Below are positions 41,837-49,571 of a stretch of 64,000 bases of DNA, one piece after another. Below the pieces are notes generated by a model that worked only from the letters and a program-made list of their open reading frames with translations, was not told where the DNA came from and did no database searches. Numbering within the stretch: position 1 is the first letter of the stretch; each line of letters opens with the position of its first letter. A program made the translations under genes and the position numbers. Source of the DNA: Peptoniphilus_A hominis (lineage in GTDB: Bacteria; Bacillota; Clostridia; Tissierellales; Peptoniphilaceae); assembly GCF_040096015.1 (NCBI RefSeq), contig NZ_JBBMFO010000005.1, forward strand, positions 1 through 64,000, written 5' to 3'.

Positions 41837-42519
41837 AATATGTAATTGTGGCAGAAAAATTTCCAGAAAAATCTTTAAAAATATTAAAAGAATATGGGAA
41901 AATTGTTAGAACAAAATCAAATAAAAATTTAATGAAAGGATTAGACACTCATCCAGATATTTTAGTCCATCCACTGCCCAGTGGAGAGCTTGTTGTGGAT
42001 AGGGATAATTTAGAATACTACAAAAAATTTTTTCCAGACAAAAATATCATTCCATCACATTCAAGTTTGTCAAAAAAGTATCCAAAAGATGTGCCCCTAA
42101 ATGCCTTCACTTTTAAAAATTATTTCATCCACAACTTAAAATTTACAGATCAAGTTCTCTTAGATTATTACAAAAATTCTGGCTATGAGATGAAAAATAT
42201 TAAGCAGGGATATGGCAAGTGCTCCTCACTTGTGACCAATGACTTTATCATTACAAGTGACGGCGGAATTTATGAAAGCCTAAGGGATTTTATACCAATT
42301 TATAAAATAAAGCATGGAGAGATTAGGCTTCAAAACTTTAACTACGGTTTTATAGGTGGTGCAAGTGGAGTCTTGGGCAAAAAAATATTCTTCACAGGAG
42401 ATTTTTCTCATCACTCCTCCCATGAAGAAATTTTAAAAATAATAAAAAAATATGATTATGAAATTGAAATTTTATCAGATGAAACAATAGAAGATTTTGG
42501 TTCTATTTATTTTATTTAA
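41833..42519 (+). CDS. DUF6873-like conserved protein
   Basis: 228 residues. No membrane segments or signal are visible. Conserved-looking segments are ILVHPLPSGELVV, the cysteine-containing GYGKCSSLVTNDFIITSDGG, FNYGFIGGASGVLG and FFTGDFSHHS. I recognise this as the uncharacterised Clostridia family DUF6873 by these motifs, with moderate certainty. Coupling to the RNA methyltransferase by a 4-nt overlap may only reflect an operon. Function unknown. Confidence 0.7.
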   Translation: MKYVIVAEKFPEKSLKILKEYGKIVRTKSNKNLMKGLDTHPDILVHPLPSGELVVDRDNLEYYKKFFPDKNIIPSHSSLSKKYPKDVPLNAFTFKNYFIHNLKFTDQVLLDYYKNSGYEMKNIKQGYGKCSSLVTNDFIITSDGGIYESLRDFIPIYKIKHGEIRLQNFNYGFIGGASGVLGKKIFFTGDFSHHSSHEEILKIIKKYDYEIEILSDETIEDFGSIYFI

Positions 42520-42541
42520 AACTTATGTAAAAATGGAAAAT

Positions 42542-42594
42542 ATAAAAGATGGTATGTAGAAGGCTTAATTCCCTTCTTTAATACCATCTTTTAT
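42542..42594. terminator. Long bidirectional terminator
   Basis: 14-bp stem (42542-42555 with 42581-42594) whose loop contains a second 6-bp stem (AGAAGG/CCTTCT). It lies between convergent genes and has U-rich ends in both directions. Confidence 0.8.
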
Positions 42595-42630
42595 TTATAA
42601 TATAATTATTAGGATATTTATAAACATATA

Positions 42631-43134
42631 CTATCTATTTATTTTTTTGTTAAGAATTTTTTCATATAAAAATTTATTGTCATCAAGGTAATCAAACATT
42701 AACTTAGAAAGCAAATCTTTAAAAACTAAATCTTCTTCAAGGTAAGATTCTTTAGAAACCCCAGAAATGTAAGTCATCTCTGTTAGAAGTCTACCACTAT
42801 TTGTAGACATATATTTAGTCTTTTCTTCAAGTATAAAAAAAAGAAAATTACCATATTCTGCTTCACGAGGATCCACATACTCTATACTTTTTTCATTTTC
42901 TATAATTTTAAAGAGACGAAAGGACATGTCTTCTATCTCAACATTTAACTTAATATTTCCAACGAAATACTTTGCATTTTCACTAAGCATATACTTCTTG
43001 TAAGGAGGTAATTCTGAAAAATTAAGTTCAACAAGGTCAAATTTATTTTTGAGATAATTTATAAGGTCTTTTGAATCCCTCTCGCCAATAGGAATTAAAT
43101 GCTTGAACATTTTAATTTGAGTTTCATAATTCAT
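42631..43134 (-). CDS. Hypothetical protein, 167 residues
   Basis: Not recognised. It is a soluble, charged protein, Lys/Glu/Asn-rich, with no signal peptide or membrane segment. It appears to be mixed alpha/beta, with a helical C-terminus. AAGGAG lies about 13 nt before the ATG, farther than usual. It runs against its neighbours, and its AT content is higher than that of the flanking core genes, so it may be acquired. A perfect palindrome at 43163-43184 lies just upstream and could be an operator. A possible extended -10 on this strand is at 43262-43267. Confidence 0.65.
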   Translation of the reverse strand: MNYETQIKMFKHLIPIGERDSKDLINYLKNKFDLVELNFSELPPYKKYMLSENAKYFVGNIKLNVEIEDMSFRLFKIIENEKSIEYVDPREAEYGNFLFFILEEKTKYMSTNSGRLLTEMTYISGVSKESYLEEDLVFKDLLSKLMFDYLDDNKFLYEKILNKKINR

Positions 43135-43162
43135 TTTACTTTTACATCTCCTTAAAGGATTA

Positions 43163-43184
43163 TTTTATGATAAGAATCATAAAA
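43163..43184. promoter_or_regulatory. Operator-like palindrome
   Basis: TTTTATGAT-N4-ATCATAAAA is a perfect 9-bp inverted repeat 29-50 nt upstream of the hypothetical gene on the minus strand. Size and symmetry suit a dimeric repressor site; a 5' UTR hairpin is the alternative. The rest of 43185-43349 is AT-rich; an open reading frame there has no ribosome site. Confidence 0.4.
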
Positions 43185-43349
43185 CAATTTAAAAATTTCT
43201 TTCTCATAAAGTTCTCCCTTTACACAAACATTATAATTTCTCAATCAATTATTACAATTAAATTATACCAAAGAGAGAAAAATTTTGTTTTAAAAACTTT
43301 TCAGAGGGTAATAAATATTAGTAAGTTGAGAGAGAATTTCTCTTGGCTC

Positions 43350-43378
43350 TTGAATTTTTAAAGATTATATGTTAATAT
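43350..43378 (+). promoter_or_regulatory. thrS promoter
   Basis: TTGAAT (43350-43355), 17-nt spacer, extended -10 TGT-TAATAT (hexamer 43373-43378). Confidence 0.5.
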
Positions 43379-43384
43379 AAGAGC

Positions 43385-43587
43385 AATTTTAAAAATGGCT
43401 TTGATAAGAAGAGTAAATTATATAAAATTTTTAGAGAGGAAACGGCTGGTGCAAGTTTCCAATTTTATATTTTTGAAAACTAACTTGGAGCCCCATAGCA
43501 AACTATGGCGTATGGATGCGTTAAATCCCTCGAGTTTAATTAAGGTGGAACCACGGTCATCGTCCTTTGGGATGATGACTTTTTTTA
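43385..43587 (+). ncRNA. T-box leader of thrS, specifier ACU (Thr)
   Basis: Stem I closes with GGCTTT/GGAGCC. The AGTAA S-turn is near 43411, and the 3' specifier side reads GAAA-ACT-A (ACT at 43479-43481). The T-box AGGTGGAACCACGG is at 43543-43556; its UGGA reads discriminator U, as expected for Gram-positive tRNA-Thr. A terminator at 43556-43586 ends the leader. The downstream gene makes threonyl-tRNA synthetase, which confirms the specifier reading. Confidence 0.92.
43556..43586 (+). terminator. T-box terminator (Thr leader)
   Basis: 10-bp stem GTCATCGTCC/GGATGATGAC (one G-U) with a T run. Confidence 0.87.
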
Positions 43588-43615
43588 TTTTATTTTTTAA
43601 TTTTAGGAGGATATG

Positions 43616-45526
43616 ATGATAATTAAATACCCAGACGGATCACAAAAGGAATATGAAAGTGGCGTAAAGGTAAGTAAAATTACTGGAGATATCTCCCAAG
43701 GACTTCTTAGAGATTCCCTTGGAGCTGTTGTCAATGGAGAAATTTTAGGACTTGACGATGAAGTTTATGAAGATGCTCACTTCAAAGTTGTAAAATTCGA
43801 TGACATTGAAGGAAAGAAAATTTTATGGCACACTGCATCTCACTTAATGGCTTATGCAATTAAGGAACTTTATCCAGAAGCAAAATTTGCCATTGGACCT
43901 GCAACTGAAACAGGCTTCTACTATGATCTAGACCTTGAACACAGATTTGTAGATGAAGACCTAAAGGCAATTGAAGATAAGATGAAGGAACTTGCTAAAA
44001 AAGATCTTCCAGTAGAAAAAATTGAAGTTTCAAGAGAAGAAGCAATAAAGTATTTCAAGGAACAAAATCAAGAATATAAGGTTGAACTAATTGAAGACCT
44101 TCCAGAAGATGAAAAAATCACTATGTATAAGATTGGTGACTTCACTGACCTTTGCAAGGGACCACATCTTCTTTCAACTAAAAAAGTTAAGGCAATAAAA
44201 CTTCTTTCAATAGCTGGTGCTTATTGGAGAGGCGACTCAAACAACAAGATGCTTCAAAGAATTTATGGTATTGCCTTTGAAAAGCAAAAACAATTAGATG
44301 AATACATTGAAAGACGCGAAGAAGCTGAAAAGAGAGATCACAGAAAACTAGGTAAAGAACTTGACCTCTTTAGCATGCACGAAGAAGGACCTGGCTTCCC
44401 ATTCTTCCATCCAAATGGAATGATTTTGAGAAACACTCTACTTGAATGGTGGAGAGGAGTTCTAAATGAAAATGGTTACGGAGAAATCCTAACTCCAATT
44501 ATCTTAAACGAAGCCTTGTGGCACAGATCAGGACACTGGGATCACTACAAAGACAATATGTATTTCACAAAAATTGACGATGGAGATTATGCTGTTAAGC
44601 CAATGAACTGCCCAGGCTCAATTTTAGTTTACAATTCAAATAATCACTCTTATAGGGACCTTCCAATTAGACTTGCTGAATACGGAATTGTTCACAGACA
44701 CGAACTTTCTGGAGCCCTACACGGACTATTTAGGGTAAGAACATTTACTCAAGACGATGCCCACGTTTACTGCTTATTCTCACAAGTAAAAGACGAAGTA
44801 TTTAAGATGATTGACCTTGCTGATTACCTATACAGCACTTTTGGCTTTAAATATACAATTGAACTTTCAACAAGACCAGATGACTTCATGGGCGACATCG
44901 AATCATGGAACTTGGCTGAAAAGTCACTTAAGGAAGCCCTAGAAGAAAAGAAACTTCCATACACAATTAACGAAGGCGACGGAGCTTTCTATGGTCCAAA
45001 GATTGACTTCCACCTAGAAGATGCCATTGGAAGAACTTGGCAATGTGGTACAATCCAACTTGACTTCCAACTTCCAGAAAACTTTGACTTAACTTATGTT
45101 GATGAAGATGGAGAAAGAAAGAGACCAGTTATGCTTCACAGAGCCCTACTAGGTTCAGTTGAAAGATTTATGGGTATCCTAATCGAACACTTTGCAGGTA
45201 AATTCCCACTATGGTTATCTCCAGTACAAGTTGAAGTTATTCCTGTATCTGACAAATTTAAAGATTTTGCAGAAAAAATTGCAGACAAACTTCACGCTGA
45301 AGGACTTAGAGTTCATCTTGATGGCCGTACAGAAAAAGTTGGCTACAAGATTAGAGAAGCACAAGTTAAGAAGATCAACTACATGCTAGTAATTGGAGAA
45401 AAAGAAGAAACTTCAGGCAAACTTTCTGTTAGAAAGAGAAATGGCGAAGAAGTAGCTGATGTTGATGTAGATGAATTTATTGCATCACTAAAAGAAGAAA
45501 TCAAAAATATGACAATAACTGACTAA
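43616..45526 (+). CDS. thrS: Threonyl-tRNA synthetase
   Basis: 636 residues, full length. N-terminal TGS domain (YPDGSQKEYESG onward), second additional domain with the editing-site motif WHTASHLMAYA, class II core with zinc-binding Cys in KPMNCPGSI, motif 2 FRVRTFTQDDAHVYC, and the C-terminal anticodon-binding domain. ATG 43616 was chosen over ATG 43613 because it lies 5 rather than 2 nt after AGGAGG. Regulated by the Thr T-box directly upstream. Confidence 0.96.
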   Translation: MIIKYPDGSQKEYESGVKVSKITGDISQGLLRDSLGAVVNGEILGLDDEVYEDAHFKVVKFDDIEGKKILWHTASHLMAYAIKELYPEAKFAIGPATETGFYYDLDLEHRFVDEDLKAIEDKMKELAKKDLPVEKIEVSREEAIKYFKEQNQEYKVELIEDLPEDEKITMYKIGDFTDLCKGPHLLSTKKVKAIKLLSIAGAYWRGDSNNKMLQRIYGIAFEKQKQLDEYIERREEAEKRDHRKLGKELDLFSMHEEGPGFPFFHPNGMILRNTLLEWWRGVLNENGYGEILTPIILNEALWHRSGHWDHYKDNMYFTKIDDGDYAVKPMNCPGSILVYNSNNHSYRDLPIRLAEYGIVHRHELSGALHGLFRVRTFTQDDAHVYCLFSQVKDEVFKMIDLADYLYSTFGFKYTIELSTRPDDFMGDIESWNLAEKSLKEALEEKKLPYTINEGDGAFYGPKIDFHLEDAIGRTWQCGTIQLDFQLPENFDLTYVDEDGERKRPVMLHRALLGSVERFMGILIEHFAGKFPLWLSPVQVEVIPVSDKFKDFAEKIADKLHAEGLRVHLDGRTEKVGYKIREAQVKKINYMLVIGEKEETSGKLSVRKRNGEEVADVDVDEFIASLKEEIKNMTITD

Positions 45527-45571
45527 TTTTTAATTTTTCAGTTGAAAATCTTATTAAATAAAGATAAAATC

Positions 45572-45600
45572 TAAGCAGGTGAAAGCCTGCTTATTTTTTT
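45572..45600 (+). terminator. Terminator after thrS
   Basis: 8-bp stem TAAGCAGG/CCTGCTTA with a 6-nt loop and seven T. Confidence 0.85.
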
Positions 45601-45633
45601 ATGAGGATTTGTCTAAAAATAGCAAATAATTTC

Positions 45634-45662
45634 TTTACAAAGCCAAGTCCTTGTGATAAAAT
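45634..45662 (+). promoter_or_regulatory. rplU operon promoter
   Basis: TTTACA (45634-45639), 17-nt spacer, extended -10 TGA-TAAAAT (hexamer 45657-45662). Confidence 0.75.
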
Positions 45663-45668
45663 ACATTG

Positions 45669-45735
45669 ATGTAACCGCACAGAATAGGTTTTAAACTTAG
45701 GTGCCTATAATGGCGAGTCTTGTAATGAGGAGGTG
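45669..45735 (+). ncRNA. Ribosomal protein L21 leader
   Basis: The 5' UTR contains the conserved L21-leader elements: an ACCGCACAGAATAGG segment, GTGCCTATAATGGCGAGTC, then TGTAATGAGGAGGTG, which includes the Shine-Dalgarno site. In Firmicutes this element is thought to mediate feedback by L21. Recognised by sequence resemblance. Confidence 0.85.
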
Positions 45736-45740
45736 CTACA

Positions 45741-46046
45741 ATGTACGCAATTATTGAAACAGGCGGAAAACAATATGTTGTTGAAGCTGGTGACAAAATT
45801 AAAGTTGAAAAATTAGATGTAAAAGAAGGCGACAAGGTAACTTTTGACAAAGTTCTTTTTGTTTCAGGTGATGAGACTAAAGTTGGTGCTCCATTTGTTG
45901 ATGGTGCAAAAGTAGAAGCTAAGGTATTGGCACAAGGTAAGAACAAAAAAGTTGTTGTTTACAAATACAAATCTAAGAAAAACGAAAGAAAGAAAAACGG
46001 ACACCGTCAACCATACACTTTAGTTGAAATTTCAGGTATTAACTAA
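45741..46046 (+). CDS. rplU: Ribosomal protein bL21
   Basis: 101 residues, normal length. MYAIIETGGKQY at the N-terminus and the C-terminal KSKKNERKKNGHRQPYT are typical. 50S subunit protein and expected ligand of the leader just upstream. GAGGAGG precedes the ATG. Its stop overlaps the prp start by one base. Confidence 0.96.
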   Translation: MYAIIETGGKQYVVEAGDKIKVEKLDVKEGDKVTFDKVLFVSGDETKVGAPFVDGAKVEAKVLAQGKNKKVVVYKYKSKKNERKKNGHRQPYTLVEISGIN

Positions 46047-46375
46047 TGACTATTATTGACCTTTACAAAAAGGGCGATTATTACTGTGGATTTAAGTCTT
46101 GTGGTCATGCAGAGGGCGAATTTGATAAAATTGTCTGCTCCAGCATTTCAACTCTCACTCAAACTCTTTATTTTACACTGATAAATAAACTTGGAGTTTG
46201 TGAAAGTGAAATTAAAGACAGGCAGGGCGACGGATTATTAAAAATAGAAATTTTAAATAGTGATATTTTTAAAAGAAAAGATATTCAAACTTGTTTTGAA
46301 TTTATGATAATGGGAATTGAGCTTATCGATGAAGCTTACCCAGAATATTTGACACTAAAGATCGTGGAGGTGTAA
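46046..46375 (+). CDS. prp: Ribosomal-processing cysteine protease Prp
   Basis: 109 residues. Prp removes the N-terminal extension of bL27 before assembly, an essential step in Staphylococcus. The catalytic His is in KSCGHAEG (about residue 22) and the Cys in KIVCSSISTLTQTL (about 32). Its position between rplU and rpmA is the conserved one, and the substrate is encoded 1 nt downstream. Confidence 0.94.
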   Translation: MTIIDLYKKGDYYCGFKSCGHAEGEFDKIVCSSISTLTQTLYFTLINKLGVCESEIKDRQGDGLLKIEILNSDIFKRKDIQTCFEFMIMGIELIDEAYPEYLTLKIVEV

Positions 46376-46376
46376 A

Positions 46377-46676
46377 ATGATTAAATTTGATTTATTGCTT
46401 TTTTCTTCAAAAAAGGGAGCAGGTTCTTCTAAGAACGGTCGTGATTCAAACTCAAAGAGACTTGGAGTTAAAAGAGGCGACGGTCAATTTGTTCTAGCAG
46501 GCAACATCTTAGTTAGACAAAGAGGAACAAAAATCCATCCAGGCGAAAATGTTATGAAGGGTTCTGATGACACTTTATTTGCTACAGCTGATGGTATTGT
46601 GAGATTCACAACTAAGGGCAAGGGCGGAAAGAAATTCGCCAATGTTTACGAAGAAGAAAAAGTTGAATTAGCATAA
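46377..46676 (+). CDS. rpmA: Ribosomal protein bL27 with Prp-cleaved extension
   Basis: 99 residues. bL27 reaches the peptidyl transferase centre with its N-terminus. Here it starts with a hydrophobic extension MIKFDLLLFS followed by SKKGAGSSKNGRDS. The extension fits the Prp cleavage site, but it differs from the usual LQFFA: the Gln is Leu, one Phe is Leu, and the final Ala is Ser. GGAGG lies upstream, inside the end of prp. Confidence 0.96.
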   Translation: MIKFDLLLFSSKKGAGSSKNGRDSNSKRLGVKRGDGQFVLAGNILVRQRGTKIHPGENVMKGSDDTLFATADGIVRFTTKGKGGKKFANVYEEEKVELA

Positions 46677-46681
46677 AGATG

Positions 46682-46712
46682 AAGCAAGGGAAACCTTGCT
46701 TTTATTTTTTTC
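46682..46712 (+). terminator. Terminator after rpmA
   Basis: 8-bp stem AAGCAAGG/CCTTGCTT with a GAAA loop and a T-rich tail. Confidence 0.85.
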
Positions 46713-46749
46713 TTTGTAAAATCTAAAATTTCACCAAGATTTTACATAT

Positions 46750-46803
46750 TTGACATAAGGTTCAAGTTTTCACTACAATTCAGTGTTAATTCTATGATAT
46801 AAT
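46750..46803 (+). promoter_or_regulatory. Tandem obgE promoter elements
   Basis: P1: TTGACA (46750-46755), 18-nt spacer, TACAAT (46774-46779). P2: extended -10 TGA-TATAAT (hexamer 46798-46803) without a clear -35. Confidence 0.5.
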
Positions 46804-46824
46804 TTTAGAAAATGCGAGGTTAAA

Positions 46825-48093
46825 ATGTTTATAGATATAGCAAAAATAAAATTAAAAGCCGGAAAAGGTGGAGATGGCGCTGTCGCTTGGAGACGAGAAA
46901 AGTTTGAACCAGCTGGTGGACCTGCTGGAGGCGACGGTGGAAGAGGCGGAAGCGTAATTGTAATGACGGACTCTGGACTTCACACCTTGATGGATTTTAG
47001 ATATAAAAGAGAATACAAGGCCGAAAATGGACAAAACGGCATGAGTAAATTAAAATTTGGAAGAGATGGCGAGGACATAATCTTAAAAGTTCCCGTTGGA
47101 ACTCTAATTAGAGATGCAAATACCAAGGGCGTCATCTACGACTTAAAGGAAAATAATATGGCTGTCACTGTATGTAAGGGTGGCAAGGGTGGTCTTGGCA
47201 ATGCAAGATTTAAGACATCAACTAGACAAGCACCGGCCTTTGCCCAAGCAGGCAATGTTGGCGAAGAAAGGGAAGTAATTTTAGAATTAAAACTTCTCGC
47301 CGATGTTGGACTTGTTGGTTTTCCAAATGTAGGCAAGTCAACCCTACTTTCCATAGTGACATCTGCCACTCCAAAGATTGCAAACTATCACTTCACTACA
47401 CTTTCTCCAAACCTTGGAGTTGTAAGAATTGATGAAGGTGAATCATTTGTAATTGCAGATATACCAGGTCTTATTGAAGGGGCATCTGAAGGAATTGGAC
47501 TTGGCGACGAGTTCTTAAAGCATGTTGAGAGAACTGGAATTTTAATCCATGTCCTTGACATTTCTGGCTCTGAATACAGGGACCCTCTTGAGGACTTTTA
47601 TAAGATTAACGAAGAACTTGTGAGATACAATGAAAAGTTAGGCGAAAAGAAGCAAATTATTTTTGCCAACAAAATGGATATGCCAGGTGCCCAAGAAAAT
47701 CTAAAAAAATTGGAAGAAGAACTTGGCGACAAATACGACATTATAGCAGGTTCTTGTGCAACTACAAAAAATTTGGACAAATTAATGAAGCTAACATATA
47801 ATAAGCTAAAAGAAGTAGATTATAGTGACTACAAGACCTACGATGAAGAGCATGTGGAAGAAGTTACAAGAGAAGAAGGCATAAGAGTATTTAAAGATAA
47901 TGGCGAATACTTTGTTGAAGGACCTTATATTGACAAACTCCTTCGCTCAACGAATTTTGACGACTACGACTCACTTAAATATTTCCAAGAAAATCTTAGA
48001 AAAAATAAAGTTGTTGAAAAATTGGAAGAACTTGGGGCAGAAGATGGATGTGCTGTATTTATCGGCGGCTACGAATTTGAATTTTTTGAATAA
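46825..48093 (+). CDS. obgE: GTPase Obg (CgtA)
   Basis: 422 residues. An essential GTPase for 50S maturation, also tied to the stringent response. The glycine-rich Obg fold fills about 1-158 (GKGGDGAVAWRREKFEPAGG and similar). The G domain has G1 GFPNVGKST, G3 DIPGLIEGASEG and G4 NKMD, and the C-terminal OCT domain is complete. GCGAGG lies before the ATG. Next come yhbY, nadD, yqeK and rsfS, as in many Firmicutes. Confidence 0.96.
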   Translation: MFIDIAKIKLKAGKGGDGAVAWRREKFEPAGGPAGGDGGRGGSVIVMTDSGLHTLMDFRYKREYKAENGQNGMSKLKFGRDGEDIILKVPVGTLIRDANTKGVIYDLKENNMAVTVCKGGKGGLGNARFKTSTRQAPAFAQAGNVGEEREVILELKLLADVGLVGFPNVGKSTLLSIVTSATPKIANYHFTTLSPNLGVVRIDEGESFVIADIPGLIEGASEGIGLGDEFLKHVERTGILIHVLDISGSEYRDPLEDFYKINEELVRYNEKLGEKKQIIFANKMDMPGAQENLKKLEEELGDKYDIIAGSCATTKNLDKLMKLTYNKLKEVDYSDYKTYDEEHVEEVTREEGIRVFKDNGEYFVEGPYIDKLLRSTNFDDYDSLKYFQENLRKNKVVEKLEELGAEDGCAVFIGGYEFEFFE

Positions 48094-48112
48094 ATAATAG
48101 ATAGGAGAAAGA

Positions 48113-48403
48113 ATGTTAAGAGGAAAAGAAAGATCATATTTAAAGAGTCTTGCTCACAATATGGATCCACTTATCCAACTGGGAAAAGATGGCATCAATG
48201 AAGGCTTTTTAAATCAAATAGATAAACTTTTAGAGGATCATGAACTTGTAAAGATAAAAGTTTTGCAAAATGCACCAGTAGAAGTTGATGAAATTGTTGA
48301 CGAAATATTAGAAAAAACTGGGGCAGAATTTGTGCAAAAAATTGGCAAGAAACTTACAATTTATAGAGAATCTAAGGAAAACAAAAAGATAGAATTGCCA
48401 TGA
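48113..48403 (+). CDS. yhbY: YhbY-family RNA-binding protein
   Basis: 96 residues with a CRM domain: LRGKERSYLKSLAHNMDPLIQLGKDG, GxxG-type loop GKDGIN, and IGKKLTIYRESKE. These proteins bind pre-50S particles. AGGAG lies 6 nt upstream. It overlaps nadD by 4 nt (ATGA). Confidence 0.93.
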   Translation: MLRGKERSYLKSLAHNMDPLIQLGKDGINEGFLNQIDKLLEDHELVKIKVLQNAPVEVDEIVDEILEKTGAEFVQKIGKKLTIYRESKENKKIELP

Positions 48404-49002
48404 AAAAATATGGAATTTTTGGAGGAACTTTTAACCCCATTCACTACGGTCATCTCATGATTTGTGAATATTTAAAGGAAGAGCTTGGTCTCGACAAAAT
48501 TATTTTTATACCAACGGGCAATCCTCCTCACAAGGACCTTGATGTTTCGGCAGAGGACAGGTATGACATGGTAAGGCTCGCCATAGAGTCCAATCCAAAT
48601 TTTGAAATCTCTGACATTGAAACTAAGAGGGTAAAATTATCCTACACTGTTGATACAGTAAGAGAACTAAAAAAAATTTATAAAGAAGAAAAATTATTTT
48701 TCTTAATAGGTCTTGACACACTTTTTCAACTTAAGACTTGGAAAAAAATAGAAGAGCTTTCAAAGGAAATAGAATTTGTTGTGGCACTGAGACCAAAATA
48801 TATAGACATCGAAGAGATAAATAGAGAATTAAAATTTTTGCGAGAAAATTATGGGACTAGTGTGGAAATTATTCACACACCCCTCTACGAAATTTCTTCA
48901 ACTGAACTTAGAGATAGAATTAGAGATAAAAAATCTGTTAGATATTTAATTCCTGAAGAAGTTGTGAATTATATTAAGGAAAGCGGGTTTTATAAAAAAT
49001 GA
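48400..49002 (+). CDS. nadD: Nicotinate-nucleotide adenylyltransferase
   Basis: 200 residues. It makes deamido-NAD+ from nicotinate mononucleotide and ATP, the step before NadE. The nucleotidyltransferase motifs GIFGGTFNPIHYGH (about 4-17) and the C-terminal ISSTELRDRI are clear; FIPTGNPPHK is typical of NadD. It overlaps yhbY and yqeK by 4 nt on each side. Confidence 0.95.
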   Translation: MKKYGIFGGTFNPIHYGHLMICEYLKEELGLDKIIFIPTGNPPHKDLDVSAEDRYDMVRLAIESNPNFEISDIETKRVKLSYTVDTVRELKKIYKEEKLFFLIGLDTLFQLKTWKKIEELSKEIEFVVALRPKYIDIEEINRELKFLRENYGTSVEIIHTPLYEISSTELRDRIRDKKSVRYLIPEEVVNYIKESGFYKK

Positions 49003-49571
49003 CCTATGATTTAAAAAAGTATGAGAATGAAATTCGCGAGAGAATTGGCGAAAAGAGATTTCTTCACACAATAAGGGTAAAGGACACAGCCATAAAACTT
49101 GCAAAGATTCACGATGTAGATGTGGAAAAGGCAGAAGTTGCTGGCTTCTTACACGATTGTGCAAAAATAAGAGATAAGAAAGATTTAATTAAAAAAGCCA
49201 AGGAGAATAATCTCCTCCTAACTAAGGAGATGATGAAAGCTCCTCAAATCATTCACTCTTATCTTGGCGCCATATTTGCAAGGGAATTTTATGACATTGA
49301 TGATGAGGACATTTTAAATGCCATTACTTATCACACAACTGGCAGAGCCAATATGTCTGATCTTGAAAAAATAATTTTCTTGGCAGATTATATTGAGCCC
49401 TTGAGAAATTTTGACGGCGTAGAAAGGGCAAGGGAACTTGCCAATAAAGACTTAGACGCTGCCATGTATTTCGCACTAAATAACACCCTAAAATTTTTAG
49501 TTGAGCGGGACTCCTACATTGTTCCGGCCACAGTTTTAGCTAGAAATTTTTATAAGGAGATGGACACTTGA
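48999..49571 (+). CDS. yqeK: HD-domain Ap4A hydrolase YqeK
   Basis: 190 residues. The HD motifs are seen in order: RFLHTIRV (first His), FLHDCAKI (His-Asp), HSYLGA, and YHTTGRANM. YqeK proteins hydrolyse diadenosine tetraphosphate symmetrically to ADP. It lies in its usual place between nadD and rsfS, separated from rsfS by an LCP-family gene. It overlaps the next gene by 4 nt (TTGA). Confidence 0.93.
   Translation: MTYDLKKYENEIRERIGEKRFLHTIRVKDTAIKLAKIHDVDVEKAEVAGFLHDCAKIRDKKDLIKKAKENNLLLTKEMMKAPQIIHSYLGAIFAREFYDIDDEDILNAITYHTTGRANMSDLEKIIFLADYIEPLRNFDGVERARELANKDLDAAMYFALNNTLKFLVERDSYIVPATVLARNFYKEMDT

Noticed and set aside
43167..43361. A 64-residue frame upstream of thrS
   Set aside because: It lacks a Shine-Dalgarno site and overlaps the palindrome and the promoter region; its composition reflects AT richness.
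43395..43616. A 73-residue frame in the thrS leader
   Set aside because: It lies entirely inside the T-box RNA and has no ribosome site.
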